The notes beneath the pieces are model-generated. The model did no database searches. It was not told where the DNA came from and saw only the letters and a list, made by a program, of their open reading frames with translations. The translations under genes were made by a program, and so were the position numbers. DNA of 55,023 bases, taken from NCBI GenBank assembly GCA_015232355.1, contig JADFZW010000030.1, positions 1 to 55,023 on the forward strand. Reading direction: 5' to 3'. This document shows positions 38,354 through 46,864 of the stretch, one piece after another (position 1 is the first letter of the stretch; every line of letters starts with the position of its first letter). Origin of the DNA: Oligoflexia bacterium (lineage in GTDB: Bacteria > Bdellovibrionota > Bacteriovoracia > Bacteriovoracales > Bacteriovoracaceae).

Positions 38354-39808
38354 ATGATGGATTTATGTTTATATGCAATGAACGAAGCAGAGAGGCAGAA
38401 AGTAGAATACGCTGATATCCGAATTATTAATAGCAAAGAACAAAAACTCGTCTCTGAAAATGAGAGAGTCTACGAGGTAAAAGATAATATAGATCAGGGT
38501 TTTGGTGTAAGAGTTTTAAAAAATGGTGCTTGGGGTTTTGCTTCCAGTCCGATTATTGCAAAAGATGAGATTGCTAAAGTTGTAAGAAATGCTGTAGCAG
38601 TGGCCAAAGCGAGTGCCAGTGTAAATAGCAAAATAAAAGATAAAAAGATCTCTGTATTAAAAAATCCAAAAGTAATCGATAGTTTTAAAACCATAGTACG
38701 AGTTGATCCATTCTCCATTCCAATCAAAGATAAATTTGATTTTATGTTTGAGATCAGCAGAAGAATGTTGAAAGTTGATAAGATTAAAAAAGTTTACTCA
38801 GTTGCAAATTTTGAAAATGTCGATAAACATTTTGCAAATATATTTGGAAGTCAAATCCATACAAATGTAACTACAACCATGTTTGAGTATGTTGCATACG
38901 CGGTTGATGAGAGCACATCGAAAGATCGTAGCTATGGAATCTATCCTCAAACAATAGGATATGAAGCAATTTTAGAGAGTGATTTACTTGATAGATGTGA
39001 ACGAGTTGCTAGTGAGGCAGTGATGAAATTAACTGCTCATAGAGGAGTTGAAGGCATAAAAGATTTAGTATTGGATCCAACTCATTTAGCATTAACAATT
39101 CATGAATCAGTTGGACATGCTACTGAGCTAGATCGTGCACTTGGAATGGAGGAGAGTTTATCAGGAAGAACTTTTGCTACCGTTGATAAATTAAATAAAA
39201 TGCAATATGGAAGTCCAATAGTGAATTTAGTTGCAGATTTAACTTTAGAAAATGGATTGGCAACTCATGGTTACGATGATGATGGAACTAAAGGTAAGCG
39301 CTGGCATATAGTGAAAGATGGAATTTTTTCTGGATATTCTACAAGTATAGATACTGCTCCAGAAATTTCTATGAGCGAATCCAACGGAAGATGTAATGCT
39401 GATTCATGGTTTTCAATACCAATAGTTCGAATTCCAAATTTAGGTTTAATGCCTGGAAAAGATAATTTGAGTGTTGATGATTTAATTGCTGGAGTAGATG
39501 ATGGTATTTACATTGAAGGTATGGGAAGTTTTAGTATCGATCAAATGAGAGAGAATTTTCAATTTGGTGGAGATGTCTTCTGGGAAATTAAACATGGAAA
39601 GATTACCAGAATGTTAGATAATGTAACTTATCAAGCAATCACTAGAGATTTTTGGAACTCATGTGATGCTATTGCTGGAGAGAAATATTGGGTGAAATCT
39701 GGAGTTGCAAATTGTGGCAAGGGAGATCCTATGCAGACTGCGAAGATGACCCACGGGGCAGCACCTGCACGTTTTAGGAATATAAAGATTGGTGGAGGTA
39801 ATGTATGA
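38354..39808 (+). CDS. tldD: Metalloprotease TldD
   Basis: 484 residues. TldD is the catalytic zinc subunit of the TldD/TldE protease, which trims unfolded or modified peptides such as microcin B17 and acts in antitoxin turnover. The zinc motif is IHESVGHATELDR (HExxxH). GYDDDGTKG, IDTAPEISMSESNG and EGMGSFSIDQMRENFQFGG are other typical segments. AGAGGA precedes the ATG pair at 38354. Its TGA overlaps the ATG of the next gene by 4 nt (ATGA), so the two subunits are translationally coupled, as expected for a heterodimer. Confidence 0.95.
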   Translation: MMDLCLYAMNEAERQKVEYADIRIINSKEQKLVSENERVYEVKDNIDQGFGVRVLKNGAWGFASSPIIAKDEIAKVVRNAVAVAKASASVNSKIKDKKISVLKNPKVIDSFKTIVRVDPFSIPIKDKFDFMFEISRRMLKVDKIKKVYSVANFENVDKHFANIFGSQIHTNVTTTMFEYVAYAVDESTSKDRSYGIYPQTIGYEAILESDLLDRCERVASEAVMKLTAHRGVEGIKDLVLDPTHLALTIHESVGHATELDRALGMEESLSGRTFATVDKLNKMQYGSPIVNLVADLTLENGLATHGYDDDGTKGKRWHIVKDGIFSGYSTSIDTAPEISMSESNGRCNADSWFSIPIVRIPNLGLMPGKDNLSVDDLIAGVDDGIYIEGMGSFSIDQMRENFQFGGDVFWEIKHGKITRMLDNVTYQAITRDFWNSCDAIAGEKYWVKSGVANCGKGDPMQTAKMTHGAAPARFRNIKIGGGNV

Positions 39809-41334
39809 AAAGTGTGAAAAAAAGTGCAAAAAAAAGTACAAAAAAAAGTGTGAAGAAAAATGTGAAGAAAAGTGTGAAAAATAAAGTTATAGCAAAAAAA
39901 GTTACAGATAAAAAAGCTATAACTAAAAAAGTTACAGGTAAAAAAATTATAGGTAAGAAAGTTACAACTAAAAAAGTTACAAGCAAGAAAGTTGTAAGCA
40001 AAAAAGTAACTACTGATCTCTACAACAAAGAAAAGTTGCAACGACTACTTAGTTCTGCTGTAAAACTTAGTAAAGCAGATCATGTTGAAATTTATTGTTC
40101 AATTGAGGATAGACAGGCAACTAGATTTTCAGACAATGCTATTTCTCAGAACTTAGCACAAAAAAATTTACAAATTAAAATTGCCTCTCACATGGGAAAT
40201 AAGATTGGACGAGTGGATATTAATTCATTTGATAAAGAAATTATCGAGAGAGCAATAAGGCAGTCAGAAGAGATTGCTATTATTTTGCCAGATGATCCTG
40301 AGTATCTTCCACCTCTACAAAAAGGGGAAGGAAAACAATATCTGAAATCTAAGATAAGTAAAAAAGATGTTGATGATCATTTAAGCTTTGATCAAATTGC
40401 CCAAAAAATCCAAGAGGGAATAAATTCATGTAAGAAAAAATCTGCCAAATTTGCTGGCAGCTATAAGCACTCTCGCTATCAAGAGGCATACATGAACTCT
40501 AATGGGCTTTTTGCTCATGGGTATTACTCTTCAGTTGATTGGACTAACATTGTGGTTATGCCAAAGGGAGAGAGCGGATACGCTCACGGAATGTCTTGTA
40601 ATGTGAAAGATTTGGATTTTAAGAGCACCAGTAAAGAGGCATTAGATAAAGCTGTGGCCGCTCAAAATCCAATTGATTTAGAACCAGGGAAGTATACAGT
40701 GATTTTAAGTCCAGAAGCGGTGGATGAAATTTTGATGTTTGCTTTTTATGGTGGCTTTGATGCCAAGAGAAGCGATGAGGGTATGACATTTTTAAGAGGT
40801 AAATTAGGTCATAAAGTCTTTGATTCTAAATTAACTATTGCCTCTGATCCATGTAATGTAAATGCTCCTTCTCTTGTTTTTGATACTCAGGGATCTGCAT
40901 TTAAAAAGAGATTATGGGTAAAAGAGGGCGTGATTGAAAATCTTTGTTACTCCAGATATTGGGGCCATAAAAATAATAAAGAGGTAACTCTTTACCCTAC
41001 AAATTTAATTGTAGAGGGAAATGATAAAATTTCACTCGAAAATCTTGTCGCTAATACAAAGAGAGGAATTTTAATTACCAGACTCTGGTATATTCGTTTT
41101 GTAGATCCAATGATTCCTTCAATTACTGGAATGACAAGAGATGGAACCTATCTTATTGAGAATGGAAAAATTGTTTCAGCAATAAAGAACATGCGTTTTA
41201 ATGATAGCGTAGTTCGAATCTTTAATAACATCGAGACCATTGGCAAGAGAAGAATAAGTGGCGAGTGGTTTAGAAGTTATATCCCATTTATGAAAATTAA
41301 AGAGTTTAATTTTACCAGTAAAACTGCTTTCTAA
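39805..41334 (+). CDS. pmbA: TldE/PmbA with a 70-residue lysine-repeat N-terminal extension
   Basis: 509 residues; the TldE domain begins near residue 71 (DLYNKEKLQRLL) and shows the non-catalytic partner pattern (AYMNSNGLFAHGYYSSVDWT, GGFDAKRSDEGMTFLRGKLG, ITGMTRDGTYLIENGKIVSA). Residues 3-26 are six Ser/Asn-x-Lys-Lys tetrapeptides and residues 27-70 are Lys-Val-Thr-x-Lys pentapeptides (eight and a half copies), with 29 lysines in 70 residues. The extension must be translated: the ATG overlaps the tldD stop, GGAGG lies 5 nt upstream, and no other Met occurs before residue ~120. The composition recalls histone H1-like or AlgP-like tails and may bind nucleic acid or acidic surfaces. Confidence 0.92.
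   Translation: MKSVKKSAKKSTKKSVKKNVKKSVKNKVIAKKVTDKKAITKKVTGKKIIGKKVTTKKVTSKKVVSKKVTTDLYNKEKLQRLLSSAVKLSKADHVEIYCSIEDRQATRFSDNAISQNLAQKNLQIKIASHMGNKIGRVDINSFDKEIIERAIRQSEEIAIILPDDPEYLPPLQKGEGKQYLKSKISKKDVDDHLSFDQIAQKIQEGINSCKKKSAKFAGSYKHSRYQEAYMNSNGLFAHGYYSSVDWTNIVVMPKGESGYAHGMSCNVKDLDFKSTSKEALDKAVAAQNPIDLEPGKYTVILSPEAVDEILMFAFYGGFDAKRSDEGMTFLRGKLGHKVFDSKLTIASDPCNVNAPSLVFDTQGSAFKKRLWVKEGVIENLCYSRYWGHKNNKEVTLYPTNLIVEGNDKISLENLVANTKRGILITRLWYIRFVDPMIPSITGMTRDGTYLIENGKIVSAIKNMRFNDSVVRIFNNIETIGKRRISGEWFRSYIPFMKIKEFNFTSKTAF
39811..40014 (+). repeat. 12-nt then 15-nt coding tandem repeats in pmbA
   Basis: Six 12-nt units (39811-39882) are followed by eight and a half 15-nt units (39883-40014), all in frame and encoding lysine-rich oligopeptides. 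Confidence 0.93.
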
Positions 41335-41442
41335 CGTTATTAATTAAACTTTTTATTAATCAAACTTTATTGTTAATTATTTTTTTTACTTATGCATTTT
41401 TATTATATGTATTTTTATACCATATCAGAGGAGATTAAAACA

Positions 41443-42576
41443 ATGAGACGAATTAGAAAGTCTTTTTTAATGATTTTGATAATTATATCTACACAGTTAT
41501 TTACATTATTAGCAGCTTTTCCTTGTTCTACATTTTTAATGTCAGATAATAACAACGCTGTTTTTGGAAAGAGTTACGACTGGCATATGGGACAGGCATA
41601 TCTTTACGTTAACAAAAGAGGAGTTAAAAAACATGCAATTGTTACAGGAGAAGTATCTTCAACTTCAGAAGTGACTATTTTAGTACCACAATCTCCAGCA
41701 AAATGGACATCTAGTTATGGAAGTATAACATTTAATCAATTTGGAAGAGAGTTCCCCAATGGTGGAATGAATGAAAAGGGATTAGTTGTTGAGATTATGG
41801 TATTAGAAGGAAGCAAATTTCCTTTGAGTGTAGAGCGTGGTGAAAGTATCAACGAATTACAATGGATACAGTATCAATTAGATAATTTTTCATCTGTAGC
41901 ACAGATGATAGAAAAATCAAAAAAACTTAATATCCTTCCTATGTATGGTAAGGATGGGAAGGTTCACTTCTTAGCATGTGATCGCAGTCGTGCTTGTGCC
42001 ACATTTGAATATTTAAATCGTAAATGGAAGATAACCAGTGGTAAAAAATTGAAGGTAAAAGCATTAACCAATAGTACGTATGCTGAATCAGTGAAAAATT
42101 TATCTGAGTATACTGGTTTCGGAGGGGAAAGAGCAATACCAACAAATGAAGAATCTATTTCTCGTTTTATCCGTGCTTCTTATATGGCCATGCAATTTCC
42201 TACAAGCACGAGCACTCTTTCTTTAGCAATCAATTATGGTTTCCAAATTCTAGGTAGTGTGGCCATGTCTCATAATAAATGGCAGATACTTTATGATTTA
42301 GATAATCTTGGTGTTTATTTCAAAACAAGTACAAATACTGGGAATAAAGTGAAATTTGTTGATTTCAATGAATTTAATTTGTCTTGTAAAACTCCAGTGA
42401 TGGCATTTGATATAGAATCAACAAGAGAGGGTAATGTTACTTCAATTTTTAGTCCATACAATCAAAACGATAACTATAAGCTTGTTCGTACAAGTCTTGC
42501 TAACATGCCACCTCTTTCAGTGCCTGATGCTTTAAATACTGTAACTAATCTACCACAGATTTTTGAGTGTCTTTAA
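41443..42576 (+). CDS. Exported Ntn hydrolase, choloylglycine hydrolase/penicillin V acylase family
   Basis: The start is placed at ATG 41443, 9 nt after AGAGGAG; a longer frame from 41392 lacks a ribosome binding site. The 377-residue precursor has a signal peptide ending at AAFP, so cleavage exposes Cys28 (CSTFLM) as the N-terminal nucleophile. Family residues follow: GKSYDWHMG (Asp), NGGMNEKGLVVE (Asn), ALTNSTYAES (Asn) and SRFIRAS (Arg). Members hydrolyse amide bonds of bile salts, penicillin V or acyl-homoserine lactones. In a Gram-negative exported enzyme, AHL or N-acyl amide substrates are plausible, but this is inference. Confidence 0.87.
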   Translation: MRRIRKSFLMILIIISTQLFTLLAAFPCSTFLMSDNNNAVFGKSYDWHMGQAYLYVNKRGVKKHAIVTGEVSSTSEVTILVPQSPAKWTSSYGSITFNQFGREFPNGGMNEKGLVVEIMVLEGSKFPLSVERGESINELQWIQYQLDNFSSVAQMIEKSKKLNILPMYGKDGKVHFLACDRSRACATFEYLNRKWKITSGKKLKVKALTNSTYAESVKNLSEYTGFGGERAIPTNEESISRFIRASYMAMQFPTSTSTLSLAINYGFQILGSVAMSHNKWQILYDLDNLGVYFKTSTNTGNKVKFVDFNEFNLSCKTPVMAFDIESTREGNVTSIFSPYNQNDNYKLVRTSLANMPPLSVPDALNTVTNLPQIFECL

Positions 42577-42579
42577 TTT

Positions 42580-42620
42580 CATCATAAAAAATCATCATAA
42601 AAAATTCATCATAAAAAATT
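42580..42620. repeat. 3 x 13/14-nt intergenic repeat
   Basis: CATCATAAAAAATT units (the first one base shorter) directly follow the Ntn hydrolase stop codon. Confidence 0.8.
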
Positions 42621-42815
42621 GACAATAATTTATGTCAATCTTTACTAATTTATAGTTTTTTACTTTAATGTCTGCTGAAGGTGTTCTAAAGATATTAATA
42701 GGTTAATAAAAATAAATAAAAAATAGTATCAATAAATTTTACTTAGTGAATATAATAAGAAGGTAGTTAAGAAGAATATTAAACAATTTATTATATTATA
42801 TATTTATTGGACCAA

Positions 42816-44468
42816 ATGAAAACATTTTTATTTTTTTTATTTTTATTACTATCATTTAAGAGTGCTCCTGTTGTATTTGCTGCTGAGGAAAAAATCGATG
42901 TTTGGAAGGATGAAAAATATCGTTTGGTGGTGAGAGAATTTAGTAAGGAATTCGCTACGGTGTTAAGGCAAAATATAAATATTAACCAACAGGAGATTAA
43001 TAAAAGTAATAAAAAAGAAGTTCGAGAATGCTTAAATATTGAAAATATTTTAGATGATAAAGATAATAATAGTAGATATCTATGTTATTTAAAAAATATT
43101 TCAGAGATTGTTTTAAATGATGATTTACTAAATCAATCTGAGATGAATGGTCGTGAAAAATATTATACTATTGTTAAAAATATTCGGGCAGCACTTTCTA
43201 CAAATTTTTATATGGCAAATAAAGATTCTACTGATAATCAATGGATATCTTTAATACAGAATGCTTCTTTTATACTATATTCACAGATCAATATTCGTCC
43301 ATTTGTAAACGAACTAACCTTTAAAGTTTCGAAGTATCCAAAAATAAGTTTAGAAAAAGTTAAAGAAGAAAAAGATTCTAAAATCAATCTACTAAATTAT
43401 TTAGAACAAGTAGTAGTTGAACTTACTAGTGTTCATAAAAAGATATTAGAGGCACCAAATGAGGCAAAGATTGATCGGTTAGGAAAGATAAAACAAACGT
43501 TGATTGGTCATTTAAAAGATACTAATTTTGATCCGATCTTGCAATCGAATGTACCATATCAAAAATTGATTTATAAGTATAAAAATAATAAGGATAAATT
43601 GTGCTTACATCTGGGAACACCAACTATTAGAAATGATGAAAGTGCTGAGGTAAATCCTGAGTTTAAGGGTTTTTTAAAATTCTTAGAAAAAAATAATTTA
43701 AAGCATACTTATGTAAGCTTTCAAAGCAATATTCCTGCATCGATGTTTAAATGGATTACTCGTCAAGGAGATGAATCATATCGTGCTCACTGTTTGGAAA
43801 AGTTGTCAGCTGATTTAGAATTTAGAAAGACATTAACTTTTGCAGCATTAGATAAGGATAGCGATGATTTTTATTGGCAAAAATCTGGAGCTTTTTTGGA
43901 TGAATATATTTATTCAAAAGATTTTTATAAGAAGTTTGAAGAGAGAGTATTTAATAGTAGAAATAAAGGATTTTTTCTATCAGATGCGGCCGTAAATCAT
44001 AAAGATCAAATGATTTCTTTAATAAAGTCCTTAATGGACTCACTATATCCTAAGGGTAAATATCTTTCTCGAAGTGAAAGGAAAAATTTTATTGAATTAG
44101 CATATCTATTAATTATGGATAATTTGAGTAGTGATTCTTATTCTTTAAATTTTTCGTGTAAAGATGATATTGATCGTGGAACTGCTGCTAAGGCGATGTT
44201 ATTTTTGGCCACATTTACCAAAGAGATATTGGATACTCAAAAACGAGGAGAAGATTATGATCCTAAATTATTTGTAGAAAAAACAAATCATTTTATTTCA
44301 TCAATTTTTGCTGATGCCTTGATGGTTAGAAAAAGAGAGATAATAGATGAAAGGTTGAAGAGATTTCAAGAGGTGGCAATATTTTTTATTAATCAGATTA
44401 AAACAAATAAGCAATTTAAAGAATTTTTTATTAATAACTTTAATTTTACAGAAGTGTCCGCCAAGTAA
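42816..44468 (+). CDS. Exported protein of unknown family with a CX5R motif
   Basis: The start is set at ATG 42816, which gives a clean signal peptide (cleavage near VVFAAEE); a TTG lies 9 nt upstream. The 550 residues are mainly helical. Near the C-terminus, LNFSCKDDIDRGTAAKAML contains Cys448-x5-Arg454 at the end of a hydrophobic strand and start of a helix. This resembles the P-loop of Cys-based phosphatases, particularly the CKSGKDRTG form of SopB/IpgD-type inositol phosphatases. Upstream segments HTYVSFQSNIPASM and DKDSDDFYWQKSGAF may be the rest of the active-site fold. The assignment is tentative. Confidence 0.6.
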   Translation: MKTFLFFLFLLLSFKSAPVVFAAEEKIDVWKDEKYRLVVREFSKEFATVLRQNININQQEINKSNKKEVRECLNIENILDDKDNNSRYLCYLKNISEIVLNDDLLNQSEMNGREKYYTIVKNIRAALSTNFYMANKDSTDNQWISLIQNASFILYSQINIRPFVNELTFKVSKYPKISLEKVKEEKDSKINLLNYLEQVVVELTSVHKKILEAPNEAKIDRLGKIKQTLIGHLKDTNFDPILQSNVPYQKLIYKYKNNKDKLCLHLGTPTIRNDESAEVNPEFKGFLKFLEKNNLKHTYVSFQSNIPASMFKWITRQGDESYRAHCLEKLSADLEFRKTLTFAALDKDSDDFYWQKSGAFLDEYIYSKDFYKKFEERVFNSRNKGFFLSDAAVNHKDQMISLIKSLMDSLYPKGKYLSRSERKNFIELAYLLIMDNLSSDSYSLNFSCKDDIDRGTAAKAMLFLATFTKEILDTQKRGEDYDPKLFVEKTNHFISSIFADALMVRKREIIDERLKRFQEVAIFFINQIKTNKQFKEFFINNFNFTEVSAK

Positions 44469-44517
44469 ACAAGTAAACACGTAAAGTAGATTAGGTGCTG
44501 GAAAATGGAGGTTTATT

Positions 44518-45306
44518 ATGTATATGAATCTAAAAATAAATAGAGTGATTCTTTTTTTTCTTTTTACAACCTTAATTGTTAATATTAACAGTAGTTGTTC
44601 AACTAAAAATGAGATTAAAAGTTTACCTTCAAATGGAAATTCATCTGATTCATCCAATGCATCTACGACAACATCATTGAATGGATCAAATAGTGGCCAG
44701 AGTAATGGAGTGGATGCTGTTTCAACTTCAACTTCAACTCCAGCTACATCGACAACTCCAACTCCAATTGAAGCTACTGCTTCAGCTGAAGCTACTGCTT
44801 ATCAAAATTTCACACTTAGAGAATTAAATATGGCGAGAACCAATCCGAAAGCTTATGCCAAAAATCGTCTTTCAGAGGAGTACAATGATGGTGATGATAA
44901 TGGTGCTTACAATGATCTTATTTATAGAACAGCAATACCACCTTTGAAATTTAATAAAGCACTTAATCAGGCAGCATCCAATTATGCTAAATTTTTAGCT
45001 GAAAATAATCTTTTCTCTCATGAGGAAGATGGTACACCATCTTCTAGATGTAAAAGGGCCGGGTACCCTGGACTTTGTGCTGAAAATTTGGCATCAGATT
45101 CAAGTGATGATAACGATGCAACCATTAATGCAGAAATGGCGGCAATTAATTTTGTAAAACAATTGATAATAGATAGAGGTAATTTTACTCGTGGACATAG
45201 AAAAATTATTCTAGATGCTGATTATACTGTTGTTGGAATTGGTTATAGTAAACATGCCAATTTTTCATATGGAAATGTTACTGTTCAGAATTTTGGTGAA
45301 TTTTAG
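44518..45306 (+). CDS. CAP/SCP-domain lipoprotein
   Basis: 262 residues. There is a lipobox-like SSC near residue 27, then a 70-residue Ser/Thr/Asn/Pro/Ala low-complexity linker with short repeats. The CAP domain runs from ~residue 98: LRELNMARTNPKAYAKN, LKFNKALNQAASNYAKFLAE, NLFSHEEDG (His), LCAENLA (Glu), FTRGHRKIILDADYTVVGIG (His) and VTVQNFGEF, which is the conserved cavity and signature set. CAP proteins are extracellular with varied roles (lipid binding, protease or host interaction). GGAGG lies 6 nt before the ATG. It is convergent with the second TGase-elicitor gene. Confidence 0.88.
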   Translation: MYMNLKINRVILFFLFTTLIVNINSSCSTKNEIKSLPSNGNSSDSSNASTTTSLNGSNSGQSNGVDAVSTSTSTPATSTTPTPIEATASAEATAYQNFTLRELNMARTNPKAYAKNRLSEEYNDGDDNGAYNDLIYRTAIPPLKFNKALNQAASNYAKFLAENNLFSHEEDGTPSSRCKRAGYPGLCAENLASDSSDDNDATINAEMAAINFVKQLIIDRGNFTRGHRKIILDADYTVVGIGYSKHANFSYGNVTVQNFGEF

Positions 45307-45312
45307 TTTAGT

Positions 45313-45333
45313 GGATTATGGATTATGGATTAT
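45313..45333. repeat. 3 x 7-nt repeat overlapping a stop codon
   Basis: GGATTAT occurs three times exactly between the CAP gene and the convergent TGase-like gene and includes the latter's TAA. Confidence 0.85.
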
Positions 45334-46487
45334 TGAGTTGCTCTTTTATAGAGTCGATCAACTGCTTGCCAACGATCACCATAATTTGACATATTATCTC
45401 TTGGCTTCATCCAAATGAAATCTGGATGTTCATCAAGAGAGTTTCCAGTCCATCTACCACCAATAATTCTTCCTTTTGAATCAAGTTCAATAACAGCAGT
45501 ATATGTTGTGCTAGTTTGTGCTTCTGGATCTAGACCATACGGTTGCATACTAGAATCTAACTCTTTAACCCAATCTACCTTTAATTTTATACTAACTTCT
45601 CGTACAGTTCCGGAAGCGCTACCACTGCTAGCAGTTTGAGAATCTTCTAAAACTTTCAAACTATATCCAAAAATTGGTTGATTCCATACTTGAACATCAG
45701 CGGTTCTATCCATTACAAATCCCTGTTGGTTAGGAATAAGATTAGCAAGAGTTACTAAAAATGCTCCGGGATTAACATCATTAAATGATGTATATGATCT
45801 TCTGCTTGAGCTATCCCCTTTTACAGAACATCTTTCTCCTATCTGACAAACTTCCGCTTCACTAACTTCACCTGCAAAATAGAGTGCTAATGCTTTTAGA
45901 TCAGATGAACCAAATTTAATTTGGATTCCATCAGGATTTGAAACTGTGATACAGTTTGGTTCTGGTCGATTAAGAGCCTCTTGGGCCCAACCATGACATA
46001 AACCCCACCATCCTTTATTAATACCTCGAAGAATTCCACAAGCACCTTTAGTTCTGTCGATCTCTTCTTTAGTAAAAGAAAAACTGTAATCACCCATATA
46101 GAGATCCAATTTTTCAGTTGGAGAGAGTTGAGCAATCTCATTTGCACTCATTCTCTTTAATTTATTTTTGGTTTGAAACATTAAATCCCAGCGAGTAGGT
46201 GCTTTGCCTGTTTGATATCTATTTCTAATACCACCATCAACAGTGGGGTAGTAGCTATCAGTCCAAGGCCTAATTTGATCCTTCAACTTTGCTGATGTTG
46301 CAAGAGAATCAAAATGATAATTAAATTTTAGTGGATTCTTTGCAAATTTCCCTGCAGTAGTCATTACTTCTGGATTATTGTCTTCGTTAAATCCAGCAGC
46401 AAATGAAATTGTAGTTGTAGTAATTCCAAAAAGAATCGAAACAGAAGTAACGGTTAGAAAACTTAAAATCTTTTTTTGCCAATGCAT
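45330..46487 (-). CDS. Exported transglutaminase-elicitor-like protein (paralogue 2, His missing)
   Basis: 385 residues with a signal peptide ending near SFAAG. It aligns along its length with the protein at 12425-13573: LSPTEKLDLYMGDYSF, WWGLCHGWAQ (Cys164), DGIQIKFGSSDLKAL, NPGAFLVTL, FVMDRTADVQVWNQPI and SKGRIIGGRW...PDFIW. The residue matching His247 of the first paralogue is Leu244, so the proposed Cys-His-Asp triad lacks its His. It may be inactive, use another base, or have become a binding protein. AAGGGGA precedes the ATG. Its role outside the cytoplasm is inferred. Confidence 0.65.
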   Translation of the reverse strand: MHWQKKILSFLTVTSVSILFGITTTTISFAAGFNEDNNPEVMTTAGKFAKNPLKFNYHFDSLATSAKLKDQIRPWTDSYYPTVDGGIRNRYQTGKAPTRWDLMFQTKNKLKRMSANEIAQLSPTEKLDLYMGDYSFSFTKEEIDRTKGACGILRGINKGWWGLCHGWAQEALNRPEPNCITVSNPDGIQIKFGSSDLKALALYFAGEVSEAEVCQIGERCSVKGDSSSRRSYTSFNDVNPGAFLVTLANLIPNQQGFVMDRTADVQVWNQPIFGYSLKVLEDSQTASSGSASGTVREVSIKLKVDWVKELDSSMQPYGLDPEAQTSTTYTAVIELDSKGRIIGGRWTGNSLDEHPDFIWMKPRDNMSNYGDRWQAVDRLYKRATQ

Positions 46488-46576
46488 AGGTTTTCCCCTT
46501 GGTGTTTTAATGATGTTAAATAAATGCTAGTGCTAGCAACTTTTTTCTACTTATTAAATAGGGGGCCATTATAAAT

Positions 46577-46604
46577 AATAATTGTTTTTGAAAAAACAAT
46601 TATT
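46577..46604. promoter_or_regulatory. Perfect 13-bp inverted repeat
   Basis: AATAATTGTTTTT (46577-46589), a GA spacer and AAAAACAATTATT (46592-46604). It lies about 90 nt upstream of the TGase-like start codon and could be an operator or transcript hairpin. Confidence 0.45.
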
Positions 46605-46704
46605 TTGCTCTTTTGTGGAATTTCCATAAGATAGAATGTGCCAAAAAAAGTTGTCATATGAAGTTTAATAAAAAAGTGCCTCAAAAAGTTGGCACTTTAC
46701 TTAC

Positions 46705-46749
46705 TTCACATACTTCACATACTTCACATACTTCACATACATTACACAC
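46705..46749. repeat. 9-nt intergenic tandem repeat
   Basis: TTCACATAC four times exactly plus one degenerate unit, in the divergent spacer before the gene at 46865. Confidence 0.92.
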
Positions 46750-46864
46750 TTCACTACGATTTTTTACATTAAATATAGATATAACCGATACATATACATA
46801 ATATTTTTTTTTAGGTAAACGATTGATCGATATTTTTTATTTAGATTAAGAAAGAGGAATGATA

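Larger units (their letters stand above)
46488..46864. other. Divergent intergenic region with hairpin and repeats
   Basis: 377 nt between divergent exported-protein genes. It holds a perfect 13-bp inverted repeat (46577-46604) and a 9-nt tandem repeat (46705-46749). A 62-codon frame through the repeat (His-Thr-Ser peptides) has no ribosome binding site and looks non-coding. Promoters for both flanking genes must lie here. Confidence 0.6.

Noticed and set aside
39631..40041. Cys/Phe/Thr-rich reverse frames across the pmbA repeat
   Set aside because: Antisense of the lysine-repeat codons; no ribosome binding site, and they overlap two confident genes.
41392..41442. Upstream ATG for the Ntn hydrolase
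   Set aside because: It would add 17 residues before the signal peptide and bury the AGAGGAG site; ATG 41443 is better placed.
46705..46749. Possible CRISPR-like array
   Set aside because: The units are 9 nt and directly adjacent with no spacers, so it is a simple tandem repeat.
46613..46801. 62-codon frame with His-Thr-Ser repeats
   Set aside because: It runs through the 9-nt intergenic repeat, has no ribosome binding site and has no protein-like composition; better explained as non-coding repeat.
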